Assembly: GCA_023435725.1 (NCBI GenBank)
Contig: JAEYRD010000056.1
Span: forward strand, 70,220-134,219
DNA from: Pseudomonadota bacterium
GTDB taxonomy: Bacteria > Pseudomonadota > Alphaproteobacteria > Rhizobiales > Xanthobacteraceae
DNA: 64,000 bases
Reading direction: 5' to 3'
A model generated the notes under the pieces. The model was not told the origin of the DNA. It saw only the letters and a program-made list of their open reading frames with translations, and searched no databases. Below, in pieces: positions 1 through 9,103 of this stretch. Position 1 is the stretch's first letter; each line of letters starts with the position of its first letter. Made by a program: the position numbers and the translations under genes.

Positions 1-729
1 CCCGTTGTCGGTGCGGTCGAGGAGGCCGGGCAGGGCGTACGCGCGACGGTCGATGGCGTCGATATCCGTCTTGGCCGTGCGTCCTTCTGCGGCGCCGAGG
101 CGTTGATCGGCGGCACCACGCTTGATCCCGAAGCCTCGATCGTGGCCTTCAGCAAGGGCAGCGACAAATTCATCCTCTCGGTGCGGCAGGGCCTGCGCCC
201 GGATGCCCAGGCCGTGATCGCGGCGCTGAAGGCGCGCAACATCGGCATCGAGATCCTCTCCGGCGACCGGGAGCCCGCGGTGATCGCGGCGGCGCGTGCG
301 CTGGGCATCGCCGAATGGCGCGCCGGTGTCACGCCGGCCGATAAGATCGCGCGGATCGAGGAACTGAAGCAGCGGGGCGCAAAAGTGCTGATGGTCGGCG
401 ACGGTATGAACGATGCGCCATCGCTGGCGGCGGCTCATGTCTCGATGTCGCCGATCTCAGCCGCCCATCTCAGCCAGGCCACCGCCGATCTCGTCTTCCT
501 CGGCCGGCCGCTGGCGCCGGTCGTGGCCGCCATCGACTCCGCGCGCAAGGCGCTGCACCTGATGCGGCAAAACCTCTGGCTTGCGATCGGCTATAATGTC
601 CTCGCCGTTCCGGTCGCGATCAGCGGCGTCGTGACGCCCCTGATTGCGGCGGCTGCCATGAGCGGATCGTCGATCCTAGTCATGCTGAATTCGCTGCGCG
701 CACGCAGCGCCTCGCGGGAGATCGTGTGA
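1..729 (+). CDS. fixI: Copper-type P1B ATPase FixI/CcoI, C-terminal part (5' end outside window)
   Basis: This is the last 242 residues of a heavy-metal P-type ATPase; the frame is open from base 1. The P-domain is visible: LSGDREPA near residue 86 and the hinge motif GDGMNDAP near residue 133. Two hydrophobic C-terminal helices follow. In cbb3-oxidase maturation this protein exports copper across the inner membrane for the oxidase. The assignment to FixI rather than a generic CopA rests on the next gene, a FixS-like peptide whose ATG overlaps this stop codon (TGATG). The N-terminal metal-binding and CPC regions lie outside the window. Confidence 0.9.
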   Translation, partial: PVVGAVEEAGQGVRATVDGVDIRLGRASFCGAEALIGGTTLDPEASIVAFSKGSDKFILSVRQGLRPDAQAVIAALKARNIGIEILSGDREPAVIAAARALGIAEWRAGVTPADKIARIEELKQRGAKVLMVGDGMNDAPSLAAAHVSMSPISAAHLSQATADLVFLGRPLAPVVAAIDSARKALHLMRQNLWLAIGYNVLAVPVAISGVVTPLIAAAAMSGSSILVMLNSLRARSASREIV

Positions 730-896
730 TGGAGATCCTGGTCATCCTGGTGCCGCTCGCGCTCATGCTCGGCCTTGCCGGCCTCGTGGCCTTCCTCTGG
801 TCGCTCCGAAGCGGCCAGTACGACGATCTCGATGGCGCCGCCTGGCGTGCCATCGCCGATGATGACCCGCCCCAGGAAGCGCCGGCGAAGCGCTAA
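729..896 (+). CDS. fixS: cbb3 oxidase assembly protein FixS/CcoS, 55 aa
   Basis: This short protein begins MEILVILVPLALMLG, has one N-terminal membrane helix (about residues 3-26) followed by SLRSGQYDDLDG, and ends in a charged tail. A single helix followed by a GQYDDLDG-like stretch is the usual form of CcoS/FixS, which is needed to assemble active, cofactor-loaded cbb3 oxidase. The ATG overlaps the fixI stop, so translation is probably coupled. Its TAA overlaps the TAG of the convergent MFS gene by a few bases. Confidence 0.88.
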   Translation: MEILVILVPLALMLGLAGLVAFLWSLRSGQYDDLDGAAWRAIADDDPPQEAPAKR

Positions 897-2095
897 CGCT
901 TCAAGTTGAACGTGAGCAGGGCCGCGGCCGCGAGGGCCACGCCCACCCCGGTGACACACGCAGGCCAGCCGAAGGCGTCGAACAGCCGTCCGAGCACCGC
1001 TGTGCCGACGAGCCCGCCACAGAAATAGCAGGCGAGATAGGTGCCGCTGGCGACGCCGCGATTGTCGGTTGCAGTCTGCCCGACGAATCCGGTGGCGGCG
1101 GCTTGCGCGAAGAATGTTCCGACCCCGACCAGGACCATCCCGGCGAGCACTTCGCCCAGACGAGCGCTCAGCGTCAGCGGCAAGCCTATTCCACAGACGG
1201 CGAGTGCGCCCCAGATCGTTGGACGTGTTCCGAGGCGTGACGTGACCCGGCCGGCCAGCAACGTCGTGACGACGGATGGCAGGAAGACGAAATAGATGAG
1301 GCCCAGGTCCATCATTCCGAGCGACAGCGGCGGCCGAACCAGAACGAAATTGACGTAGGTGAAGGTGCCGATGAAGGCGAACAGGATGCAGAAGCCGATG
1401 CCGAAGGCGGCGCGCAGCCGCGGATCGCACCAATGCGCGATCATGGCGGCGAGTGGCGAGTCCGCCAGCATCGTCGCATGCGCCGGCTGGATGCGCTTGA
1501 TGGTGAAGTGGACCAGCGCCGCGCCGGCGAGGTTGAGGGTCGCAAAAAAGTAGAAGTTCCACTGCAATCCGAGGCCTTCGGTAACCGCAGCCGAAATCAA
1601 CCGACCGACCAGGTTGCTGGCGACGTTTCCTGTGATGTAGGCGGCAAACGCGCCGCCGGCTTCCATTGCGCTGCATTGCTCGCCGAGATGAGCGAGCGTA
1701 AGCGCGAAGGCGGATGCCATGCACAGGCCCTGCGCGATGCGCAAAGCGGTAAAGACGGCAAGATTGGGGGCTGTCGCCAGCAGGCTCGTGGGGATCGCCA
1801 ACAAGGTCAGGCTGAGCAGGATGCCGGTGCGGCGATTGATGTGCGGGCTGAAGAAGCCGACAACGAGGCTCGCGATGGCCATGCCGGACGTGCTGGCGTT
1901 GACTGCAAATCCCATCGCTGCTGGCGTGACTCCATAATGGCGCGTCAGCGACGGCAGGATCGCCTGTGTCGCGAAGAGGTCGACGACGGTCAGGAAGGCG
2001 GTCAGTCCGATCACGAGCGAGCGCAACAGGGCGGCGGGAGCCCGCGGCTCCATCGTGATCGTGGTCGGCTTCATCGGTGCGGACAGATCGGTCAT
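893..2095 (-). CDS. MFS transporter, YnfM/AraJ-like
   Basis: About 400 residues with roughly twelve hydrophobic segments. Early features include VVDLFATQAILPSL in the first helix and an LVVGFFSPHINRRTG segment in the loop between helices 2 and 3, which corresponds to the MFS loop 2-3 signature. The C-terminal half contains GVGTFFAQAAATGFVG. Proteins of this type are proton-driven exporters of small molecules; the substrate cannot be told. The start was placed at the ATG beginning MTDLSAPMKP, with a GGAG upstream; a longer frame to 2284 adds a stretch without membrane-protein character. It lies on the same strand as the cupin gene, about 107 bp downstream of it. Confidence 0.82.
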   Translation of the reverse strand: MTDLSAPMKPTTITMEPRAPAALLRSLVIGLTAFLTVVDLFATQAILPSLTRHYGVTPAAMGFAVNASTSGMAIASLVVGFFSPHINRRTGILLSLTLLAIPTSLLATAPNLAVFTALRIAQGLCMASAFALTLAHLGEQCSAMEAGGAFAAYITGNVASNLVGRLISAAVTEGLGLQWNFYFFATLNLAGAALVHFTIKRIQPAHATMLADSPLAAMIAHWCDPRLRAAFGIGFCILFAFIGTFTYVNFVLVRPPLSLGMMDLGLIYFVFLPSVVTTLLAGRVTSRLGTRPTIWGALAVCGIGLPLTLSARLGEVLAGMVLVGVGTFFAQAAATGFVGQTATDNRGVASGTYLACYFCGGLVGTAVLGRLFDAFGWPACVTGVGVALAAAALLTFNLKR

Positions 2096-2202
2096 GGCGC
2101 GGCATCTCCGGTGGAGGATGTGGCGCCCGGCATGCCGGATGGCATGGGGGATTCCGGACGCCACATCCTGTAAACGAGTGCATTGGGGGCTGGATGCGCT
2201 CG

Positions 2203-2685
2203 TTACATATTGTGGTCGTGCGGGTCCCTGCGGACGTCGCCGACATAGAGAATGACAGTCTCCTTGCCGAGATTCTTCCACCAATGCGATGTGCCGAACG
2301 TCTCGGGGCGGAGGTCGCCGGCCTTGTGCACAATCGGATCGGCGCAGTTGGAGGCGTACTCGACGATCTGGCCCTGCTGCACGAAGATCAGGGCAGGGCG
2401 GTCGTCATGGCTGTGCCAGGGCACAATGCCGCCGGGCTCGATGGTCAGCTTGCGGAAGCGCAGCTCGCGGCCCTCGATATGTGCCGGCTGCTTGCCGAGG
2501 TCGATCGCGCCAAGCGTGACGTCGGTAACGCCGACAGGCTTGTAGTCGACCATCTGCTGCCCGTTCGGCTTGATCTTGTCGGCCGGGCATTCACCGGCGA
2601 ACATTGGCTGCGCCGAGAGCGTCAATGCGCCGACGACGGCGACGCACGGCCAGACCGCGCGCAAGAATGTGCGATGCTTGAACAT
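2203..2685 (-). CDS. Secreted cupin-domain protein
   Basis: 160 residues. A signal peptide covers about residues 1-30 (basic start MFKHR, hydrophobic core, APMFAG-like end). The rest is a single small beta-barrel cupin: PGGIVPWHSHDDRPAL supplies the metal-binding histidines and GDLRPETFGTSHWWKN forms the second conserved block. Such periplasmic cupins bind a metal or small ligand; no specific reaction can be assigned. The start is supported by a GGAG seven bases upstream. It faces away from the small exported protein at 2927 and precedes the MFS gene, which may be co-transcribed. Confidence 0.8.
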   Translation of the reverse strand: MFKHRTFLRAVWPCVAVVGALTLSAQPMFAGECPADKIKPNGQQMVDYKPVGVTDVTLGAIDLGKQPAHIEGRELRFRKLTIEPGGIVPWHSHDDRPALIFVQQGQIVEYASNCADPIVHKAGDLRPETFGTSHWWKNLGKETVILYVGDVRRDPHDHNM

Positions 2686-2926
2686 GGAAGTCTCCTGTGC
2701 TGGCCGCAACCGCGATGGTCGTCGGCTATGCCGGGAGCATCGTCGAGGCGGCGTTCGTCTTGAAATGCCCTTTCGCTCTCGGTGCGATAGCCCGGCGCTA
2801 TGGCGGCGCGATGCGCGACGGCTATCGAACCGATTGGGGATTGGCATTTCCGCCTGCGCCGCTTCTGCCGTTCGATGGCGCAGCGCCCGATTGGCGGGCG
2901 TCCGCGTCAATCTGGAGGAACACCCC

Positions 2927-3211
2927 ATGACGAAGCTGTCCAAGACAATGATCGCCACCGCCACGTTCGCGGTGATCGCCACGTCGGCCTTCTCGGAGGC
3001 CGCCTGGGACTTCAAGGCCGGCATGGCCTATGTCTATGGCGGGCCGGGCAAGATGTCGGCGATGGCCATGGCCCCGGCCGAAAAGAACCACGAGGCCATG
3101 ATGAAACACGCCAAGAAGGTGCCCGACAACACCGTCTTCTTCATGGACAACGGATCGCTGTACTCGACGTCGGGGCGGCTCGATCCCACCGGAAATTTCT
3201 ACGTGAACTGA
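2927..3211 (+). CDS. Small exported hypothetical protein, 94 aa
   Basis: I do not recognise a family. The start is an ATG preceded by a strong GGAGGA at normal spacing. The first 23-25 residues (MTKLSKTMIATATFAVIATS and on to an alanine-rich site) form a signal peptide. The mature part of about 70 residues contains AWDFKAGMAYVYG, a methionine-rich segment (MSAMAMAP, HEAMMKHAKK) and FFMDNGSLYST. Methionine and histidine clusters could bind copper, which would suit a location near fixIS, but this is a guess. It lies divergent to the cupin gene and about 80 bp upstream of the peroxiredoxin-like gene. Confidence 0.72.
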   Translation: MTKLSKTMIATATFAVIATSAFSEAAWDFKAGMAYVYGGPGKMSAMAMAPAEKNHEAMMKHAKKVPDNTVFFMDNGSLYSTSGRLDPTGNFYVN

Positions 3212-3290
3212 TCGCGCGTGCAGACGGCCGCCCCTTGCGGGCGGCCGGACCGCGAAACTAATATACGCCCCCTGAACAGCGGAGCGCAGG

Positions 3291-4007
3291 ATGACCTCTC
3301 TCTCGCCAGCCGATGCCGAGCGGCTCAAGCTCGCCTTCCAGCGCTGCCGCGACATGGAGGGCACGCTAAACGAACAGCTCCGCGCCTATGCCGAGGCGAG
3401 CCGTGAGGTCTTTCCGGCCTATGGCGAGGCGGTCGATCATCTGGTGACCAGATTGAATGGAAACGGTGGCGGCGAGACCGCGCCGCATCCCGGTGACGCG
3501 ATGCCGCCATTCATGCTACCCGATGAGAGCGGACGTCTCGTCACGTTGCCGTCGCTGCTGGCAAATGGCCCGGCCGCGGTAATGTTCTTCCGTGGTCATT
3601 GGTGCCCGTATTGCAGGCTCAACGTCCGTGCGGTGATCCGTGCCCATGACCGTATCGCGGCCATGGGAGCGCAGATCGTCGCAATCATGCCGGAGACGCA
3701 GGAATACACCAGGGCGTTCAAGATCGACGCTGCCGCGCCGTTCCCAGTGCTCACCGATCTCGACAATGGCTATGCGCTGTCGCTCAGTCTCGCGATCTGG
3801 CTCGGCGCCGAGATCCAGCACCTTCTATCCTATCAGGACATGGCGAAATTCCACGGCAATGACGGCTGGATGCTGCCGATCCCGGCCGTGTTCGTGGTCG
3901 GACGTGACGGCATCGTGAAAGCCCGCTTCGTCGATCCCGACTTCCGCAAGCGCATGGAGATCGACGACCTGCTCAAGGCGCTGGAGCAGGCGAGCCGGGA
4001 GAACTGA
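3291..4007 (+). CDS. Peroxiredoxin-like thioredoxin-fold protein (AhpC/TSA family)
   Basis: 238 residues. An N-terminal helical region of about 60 residues is followed by a thioredoxin-fold domain. The active site reads FFRGHWCPYCRLNV with Cys105 and Cys108, then EYTRAFKIDAAAPFPVLTDLDN and a C-terminal PAVFVVGRDGIVKARFVDPDF. This arrangement is typical of the peroxiredoxin-like thiol reductases that carry CxxC in place of a lone peroxidatic cysteine. It probably reduces peroxides or disulfides in the cytoplasm, since no signal peptide is present. It is read singly, with a short gap to the convergent LysR gene. Confidence 0.82.
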   Translation: MTSLSPADAERLKLAFQRCRDMEGTLNEQLRAYAEASREVFPAYGEAVDHLVTRLNGNGGGETAPHPGDAMPPFMLPDESGRLVTLPSLLANGPAAVMFFRGHWCPYCRLNVRAVIRAHDRIAAMGAQIVAIMPETQEYTRAFKIDAAAPFPVLTDLDNGYALSLSLAIWLGAEIQHLLSYQDMAKFHGNDGWMLPIPAVFVVGRDGIVKARFVDPDFRKRMEIDDLLKALEQASREN

Positions 4008-4067
4008 ACTTCGCGTAACGCGCAGTTCCTTGCCTTCTCCCCCTGTGGAGGGTGAGCATCTTCGAAC

Positions 4068-4955
4068 TTACCCCGCGATCGCCTGCCAGTCCGCACCGCG
4101 CAGCATGCGCATGATGGTGTTGGCGACCGCCGTGCGCTGCCGGCCGGCAACGCCGTAGAGGTTGACGGTCCGACGGGCGTCGAGTCCTGCCACCGCGGTG
4201 CGTTTCAATCCTTCCGGCAGGGGTGAGGTACGCGGCACCATGGCGACGCCGATATCGGCTTCCACCAGCTCGATCAAATCGTGCTCGCTCGAAATCTCGT
4301 GACCATGTTCGATGTCGATGCCATGCTGGCGCAGATTGGCGGAGATGCGTCCGGAATGCTCGCAGAACGTCCGGCTCAGCAACTCCTCTCCGCGCAGATC
4401 GTCCAGTTCGATCGAACTGCGGCCGGCGAGCCGATGTCCGCCGCTGACGACGAGCTCGAATCTCTCGGTAAACAGCGGCCAGACGTCGAGCCGGTCCCAG
4501 TCCTCATTGATCTCTGCGGCGATGCCGAGCTCGGCCTCGCCCTTCTTCAGGAAATCGCCGACCTCGCGGCTCGAGCCGCGGAGGAAGCGCAATTCGAGTC
4601 GGTTGAACTGCCGCCTGATCTGATTGAGATGCGGGATGAGGAGCGCCAGATCAATCGAATGCGTCAGCGCGATGCGGAGCGCACCGATCTCTCCACTTTT
4701 CAGGGAGGAGGCGAGCGAGCGCGCGCCGACGGCGGCGTCATAGCACTGCTTCAGCAGCGGATGCATGCGCTCGCCGAGCTCGGTCAATTGCGCCGCCGGC
4801 CGTTCGCGGCGGAACAGGTCGCCGCCGAGTTCGGCCTCGAGCTGCTTGATCGCGCGCGTCAGCGAGGGCTGCGTCACGTTGCATTCCTCGGCGGCACGCG
4901 TGAAATTGAGTAGCTGCGCCACTGCGAGGAAATAGCGGACCTGGTGCATTTCCAT
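4068..4955 (-). CDS. LysR-family transcriptional regulator
   Basis: 295 residues. The N-terminal winged helix-turn-helix is clear (MEMHQVRYFLAVAQLLNFTR, then AAEECNVTQPSLTRAIKQLE). A periplasmic-binding-like effector domain follows from about residue 90 to the end. The gene faces away from the patatin-like gene across a gap of about 200 bp, the usual layout for a LysR regulator and its target. The start was set at the ATG just before the HTH; a longer frame to 5114 adds no recognisable sequence. A second ATG two codons in is possible. Confidence 0.87.
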   Translation of the reverse strand: MEMHQVRYFLAVAQLLNFTRAAEECNVTQPSLTRAIKQLEAELGGDLFRRERPAAQLTELGERMHPLLKQCYDAAVGARSLASSLKSGEIGALRIALTHSIDLALLIPHLNQIRRQFNRLELRFLRGSSREVGDFLKKGEAELGIAAEINEDWDRLDVWPLFTERFELVVSGGHRLAGRSSIELDDLRGEELLSRTFCEHSGRISANLRQHGIDIEHGHEISSEHDLIELVEADIGVAMVPRTSPLPEGLKRTAVAGLDARRTVNLYGVAGRQRTAVANTIMRMLRGADWQAIAG

Positions 4956-5158
4956 GGATCGGCTCCCCAGCAAGACCAGCCGGAAATCTAGCCGATCGGG
5001 GCGGGGAATGACATCCCGGCCGCAATAGCGCGCGCGTATGGATTCGGAAGCCAGGCGGCATTTCCGCTTGAGCAGCCGATCCCCGAGGATGGCAAAACGC
5101 AACAATGGCGCCACGCCCGACGAATCCTCGACAGACGCCGGCGCGACGGGAGCGACAC

Positions 5159-6307
5159 ATGAACGGCATTCAGGACAACACGCAGAGCAGCAGAAAAGAC
5201 CTGCCTGGGCAGGTCGTACTGGTGCTCCAGGGCGGCGGCGCGCTCGGCTCCTACCAGGCCGGCGTCTACCAGGCGCTGCACGAGGCTGGCATCGAGCCGG
5301 ATTGGATCATCGGGACTTCGATCGGCGCCATCAACGCGAGCCTTATTGCCGGAAACGAGCCGCAGCAACGGCTGGCGCGCCTGAAGGCGTTCTGGAAGCG
5401 GATGGAGCAGAACCCGATCTGGAATCCGCGCACGGCATTCCCGGGCTTCAACGAGAAACTTGCCTATTGGTCGACGATCACCAGCGGCATTCCCGGCTTC
5501 TTCCGGCCCAATCCGCTAGCGCATGTCGGCGATTCCTATCCGCTCGGGGCAGATGACGCCGGCTTCTATTCGACGGCGCCGCTCGAGAAGACACTTCTCG
5601 AACTCGTCGATTTCAGCCTGGTCAATCGCTGCGCGCCGCGCCTCACAGTCGGCGCGGCCCACGTCCGGACCAGCCGGATGCGCTATTTCGACAGCCGCGA
5701 CGGCGACCTGACGGTCAGGCACGTGATGGCTTCGGGCGCATTGCCGCCGGCCTTTCCGGCAATACGCATCGACGGCGAGCTCTATTGGGACGGCGGCATC
5801 CTGTCGAACACGCCGACTGAGGCAGTGTTCGACGACAATCCGCGCAGGGACTCGCTGATCTTCGCCGTGCATCTGTGGAATCCCGTCGGTGCCGAGCCGA
5901 CCACGATGGCGGAGGTCCTGAACCGCCACAAGGACGTGCAATATTCCAGCCGCATCGCGAGCCAGATCGCTCGCCAACAGCAGGCCCATCGCTTGCGCCA
6001 CGTCATCAACCAGCTCGCCGCGCGTCTGCCCGAGAACGAGCGCGGTGACCCCGCGGTGAGGGAATTGATCAGCTACGGTTGCCCGACCCGGATGCATGTC
6101 GTGCGGCTCTTGGCGCCGCAGCTCGACCGCGAGAGCCACACCAAGGACATCGACTTCAGCCCCTCAGGCATTATGCGGCGCTGGGATGCGGGCTATGCCC
6201 ACACGAGGTCCGTGCTCGAGCGAAAGCCTTGGATCGGCGAGTTCGACCCGCTCGCCGGCGTAGTGCTGCATGAGCATATGGATGTGTTGCCCATTGCGGC
6301 GGAGTGA
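5159..6307 (+). CDS. Patatin-like phospholipase with C-terminal DUF3734-type domain
   Basis: 382 residues. The patatin core is complete: the oxyanion-hole motif LQGGGALGSYQAG (about residues 23-35), the nucleophile elbow GTSIG with Ser54, and the catalytic dyad aspartate in DGG at Asp211. The C-terminal 100 residues (HRLRHVINQLAARLP and MHVVRLLAPQLDRESHTKDI) match the extension seen in alphaproteobacterial patatins and are probably DUF3734. These enzymes hydrolyse acyl esters of lipids. The start is an ATG with GGGAG upstream. It is divergent from a LysR regulator that may control it. Confidence 0.85.
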   Translation: MNGIQDNTQSSRKDLPGQVVLVLQGGGALGSYQAGVYQALHEAGIEPDWIIGTSIGAINASLIAGNEPQQRLARLKAFWKRMEQNPIWNPRTAFPGFNEKLAYWSTITSGIPGFFRPNPLAHVGDSYPLGADDAGFYSTAPLEKTLLELVDFSLVNRCAPRLTVGAAHVRTSRMRYFDSRDGDLTVRHVMASGALPPAFPAIRIDGELYWDGGILSNTPTEAVFDDNPRRDSLIFAVHLWNPVGAEPTTMAEVLNRHKDVQYSSRIASQIARQQQAHRLRHVINQLAARLPENERGDPAVRELISYGCPTRMHVVRLLAPQLDRESHTKDIDFSPSGIMRRWDAGYAHTRSVLERKPWIGEFDPLAGVVLHEHMDVLPIAAE

Positions 6308-6397
6308 GGGCCTTGTCGGCTATTTTTTGCGCGGTGACGATTTCACGAGTGCGCGGTGTGGGTTATTGTCGCGGCGTCAATGTGGCGAGGCTAGCAA

Positions 6398-7348
6398 TTG
6401 GTCGCGGAGAAGGATCTCGAGGCAGCGCTCGATCTTGTCCGGGTTAACGCGGCGGGACCGGTTGCCGGCGTGTTCGGTCCTGACACGGTCACCTGGCAGA
6501 TCGACCGGGAGGCTGTCATCTTTCTCGGCGCCGGCCGTGCGTTGTTGCTGCAACTGGCGCATCCCTGGGTCGCTGCCGCCATCGCGGAGCACTCGCGGAC
6601 CCTTGCCGATCCGATCGGCCGCTTCCATCGCACCTTCGACATCGTCTTTGCCATGGTGTTCGGCTCGCTCGACCGGGCGCTGCTGTCGTCCCGGCAGCTG
6701 CACCGGCGCCACAGTATGATATCAGGTCAGATGCCACAGACCGTCGGTCCCTTCGCGGCAGGCTCGCGCTATTGTGCCAACGACATCGCGGCGCTGCGCT
6801 GGGTTCACGCGACGCTGGCCGACACCGCGCTCATGACGCACGATCTGGTCCTGGCGCCGCTCTCGGCGGAGGAGCGCGAGCGCTATTGGAGCGAGAGCCG
6901 GGCGTTCGGCGCGTTGTTTGGATTGACGGCGGACGACTTGCCGACGGACTGGGCCGGCTTTGCGGAATACACCGCGGCGATGGTGCAGTCGGACACGTTG
7001 ACTGTGAGCGCGGCGGCACGCGAGATCGCCGCGCAGATTTTTGGCGGCGCGCGTCCGTGGCTGCGGCCACCCCGATGGTACCGCGCGCTTACCGCCAGCC
7101 TGCTGCCCGAGCGCTTGCGCCTGGGCTTCGGTTTTGAGCTCGACGAGCACGACACCAGGTCTGCCGGCAACGCGCTGAAATGGATAAGGCGCGTCTATCC
7201 GAGATTGCCGGATCGACTGCGCTATGTCGGTCCCTACCAGGAAGCAGAGGCGCGGCTGCGGGGCGAGCTGCAACCCGATTGGATGACCCGCTGCCTCAAC
7301 CGGGCCTGGATCGGACGGCCGCAGATGGACGTGCGGGGGAGGGAATGA
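6398..7348 (+). CDS. Oxygenase MpaB-type / DUF2236 protein
   Basis: 316 residues. The family is recognised from WQIDREAVIFLGAGRALLLQ, LAHPWVAAAIAEHS, RTFDIVFAMVFGSLDRAL and HRRHSMISG, which together form the usual DUF2236 core, a fold linked to latex-clearing protein and the fungal mpaB oxygenase. Members bind haem, but the substrate here is unknown. The start is a TTG preceded by GAGG at seven bases, and no in-frame ATG is available upstream before a stop. It lies about 90 bp downstream of the patatin gene on the same strand, so the two could share a transcript. Confidence 0.75.
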   Translation: MVAEKDLEAALDLVRVNAAGPVAGVFGPDTVTWQIDREAVIFLGAGRALLLQLAHPWVAAAIAEHSRTLADPIGRFHRTFDIVFAMVFGSLDRALLSSRQLHRRHSMISGQMPQTVGPFAAGSRYCANDIAALRWVHATLADTALMTHDLVLAPLSAEERERYWSESRAFGALFGLTADDLPTDWAGFAEYTAAMVQSDTLTVSAAAREIAAQIFGGARPWLRPPRWYRALTASLLPERLRLGFGFELDEHDTRSAGNALKWIRRVYPRLPDRLRYVGPYQEAEARLRGELQPDWMTRCLNRAWIGRPQMDVRGRE

Positions 7349-7373
7349 AGTCGTCCGCCGGTGCCACAAACGC

Positions 7374-7460
7374 CGTCATTGCGAGCGCAGCGAAGCAATC
7401 CAGAATCTCTCCGCGGAGGCAGTCTGGATTGCTTCGTCGCTTCGCTCCTCGCAACGACGG
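7374..7460. repeat. Palindromic intergenic repeat, family A, copy 1
   Basis: An imperfect inverted repeat of about 87 bp whose arms read CGTCATTGCGAGCG and CAATCCAG on one side and their near-complements on the other. Four copies occur in this window (also at 16918, 18121 and 41272), always between genes. Such elements are common in Bradyrhizobium and Rhodopseudomonas. This copy lies between convergent genes and could fold in RNA from either strand. Confidence 0.85.
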
Positions 7461-7483
7461 AGAATGTGGATGCGCCGCCGCCC

Positions 7484-8899
7484 TCACACCGCCGCGAGCT
7501 TGCGGTACAGCGCGCTATAGCTGCCGGCCGAGATGCTCCAGGAGAACGATCGTCCCATGGCGCTGCGGCGCATGGAGTCGAGCTGGTCCTGCGCCATGAA
7601 GGTCGAGAACGCCCGCCGGACGCCGCCGAGGAAGGATTCGTGCGAGGGTTTTGAAAACAGAAATCCGGTTTCGCCGTCGGTGATGGTCTCGGCGAGGCCT
7701 CCGGTCTGGTGGCCGATCGGCAGCGAGCCGAAGCGCTGGGCGTACATCTGGCTGAGGCCGCACGGCTCGAAGCGCGACGGCATCAGGGTGAAGTCGCTGC
7801 CGGCGAAGATGCGCCTCGCCTGGGCGTCATTGAAGCCGATCGCGACGCCGATGGCGTCGGGGCGGCGGCGATGCGCATCGATCAGTGCCTGCTCGAGCGC
7901 GGGCTCGCCGGAGCCGGTGACTACGATCTGTCCGCCGGAATCGATGATCTCGTCGGCCGCCGACAGCACGAGGTCGATGCCCTTCTGGTGCACGAGGCGG
8001 GCGACGATGCCGAACATCGGGCCGCGCGACACCGCAAGTCCGAACTGCTTGCGCACGTAATCCGCATTGGCCTTCTTGCCGACCCAGTCACCGGCGCCGA
8101 ATTGCTGGGCGAGCTTCGCGCAGGACCGCGGATCCCAGCTCTCGTCGATGCCGTTGAGGATGCCGGTGAGCTCGGACGCGTCCGAGCGCAGGCGCAACAG
8201 GCCTTCCAGGCCGCAGCCGAATTCGGCCGTGGTGATCTCCCGCGCATAGGTACCGCTGACGGTGGTGAGGTGGGAGGCGTAGACCAGCCCGGCCTTCAGG
8301 AAGGAGAGCTGGTCGTAGAACTCGACGCCGTCGATATGGAACGAGCTCTCCGGTACGCCGATCCGCCGCAGCGAGTCCTTCGGGAAGAGGCCCTGATAAG
8401 CGAGGTTGTGGATGGTCAGGATCGACGGCAGCCTGGCGCCGCGCCAGGCGAGGTAAGCCGGCACGAGCGAGGCCTGCCAGTCATTGGCATGGACCAGGTC
8501 CGCTGCCCAATTCTTGTCCAGCTTGCCCGCAGCAAGCTCAGCGGCTGCCGAGGCAAAGCGCGCGAAGCGGATGTCGTTGTCGGGCCAGTCGCGCCCGGAC
8601 TCGTCGCCATAGGGGTTGCCGGGCCGGTCGTAGAGCTGTGAGCACAACAGCACATAGACCGGCAGGCCGTCCTTGGTCGCGGCTCGTCCGAGCGAGCAGG
8701 CCGGCATCTCAGCCAACGCCGGGCAACGGCCAACGATCTGAATATGCGTGAGTTGCTCGATGATGTCGCGATAGCCGGGCAGCATGACCCGGATATCGGC
8801 GAGAGGGCGAAGGGCTCTGGGAAGAGCAGCTGAAACGGCGCCGAGCCCGCCAACGCGGACGAAATCGTCCATCTCGGTTGTGACGAACAAGACCCTCAA
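7484..8899 (-). CDS. glgA: Glycogen synthase (ADP-glucose type, GT5)
   Basis: 471 residues. The enzyme adds glucose from ADP-glucose to growing alpha-1,4-glucan. The N-terminal Rossmann domain begins with the typical RVLFVTTEMDDFVRVGGLG, where the usual KxGG is RVGG. The catalytic groove includes VHANDWQASLVP, LTIHNLAYQGLF and the C-terminal EPCGLSQMYAQRFG and TGGLAETI signature. The start was set at a TTG directly before RVLFVTTE, preceded by AAGAGGG at nine bases; the frame continues upstream to 9079, but those 60 residues are unlike the family. No other glg gene lies nearby. Confidence 0.9.
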   Translation of the reverse strand: MRVLFVTTEMDDFVRVGGLGAVSAALPRALRPLADIRVMLPGYRDIIEQLTHIQIVGRCPALAEMPACSLGRAATKDGLPVYVLLCSQLYDRPGNPYGDESGRDWPDNDIRFARFASAAAELAAGKLDKNWAADLVHANDWQASLVPAYLAWRGARLPSILTIHNLAYQGLFPKDSLRRIGVPESSFHIDGVEFYDQLSFLKAGLVYASHLTTVSGTYAREITTAEFGCGLEGLLRLRSDASELTGILNGIDESWDPRSCAKLAQQFGAGDWVGKKANADYVRKQFGLAVSRGPMFGIVARLVHQKGIDLVLSAADEIIDSGGQIVVTGSGEPALEQALIDAHRRRPDAIGVAIGFNDAQARRIFAGSDFTLMPSRFEPCGLSQMYAQRFGSLPIGHQTGGLAETITDGETGFLFSKPSHESFLGGVRRAFSTFMAQDQLDSMRRSAMGRSFSWSISAGSYSALYRKLAAV

Positions 8900-9103
8900 G
8901 AACGATTGCCCTCTTCCGATCCCGCTTGCTGTTATGCAAGAACGGGTCCAATTGCCCCAGGAATTCTCAAGCCGCTCGCGAGCCACGTCCCGTTCGGTAA
9001 AGACTTTCCTACTGAGCCGCCGCCATCTAGGGTCGGCGCACCAATAAGAGAGCACTTCGATAGTTCCTGAAGGACCCAAGGACTCGGCAAGGACGCAGCA
9101 AGC

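Noticed and set aside
591..2333. Long minus-strand frame of 580 codons over fixI-fixS-MFS
   Set aside because: It is the shadow frame of the MFS gene: arginine-rich, no domain, and crosses fixS and fixI coding sequence.
7374..7460. Palindromic repeats as CRISPR or insertion sequence ends
   Set aside because: Copies are dispersed singly, without regular spacers, transposase or target duplications.
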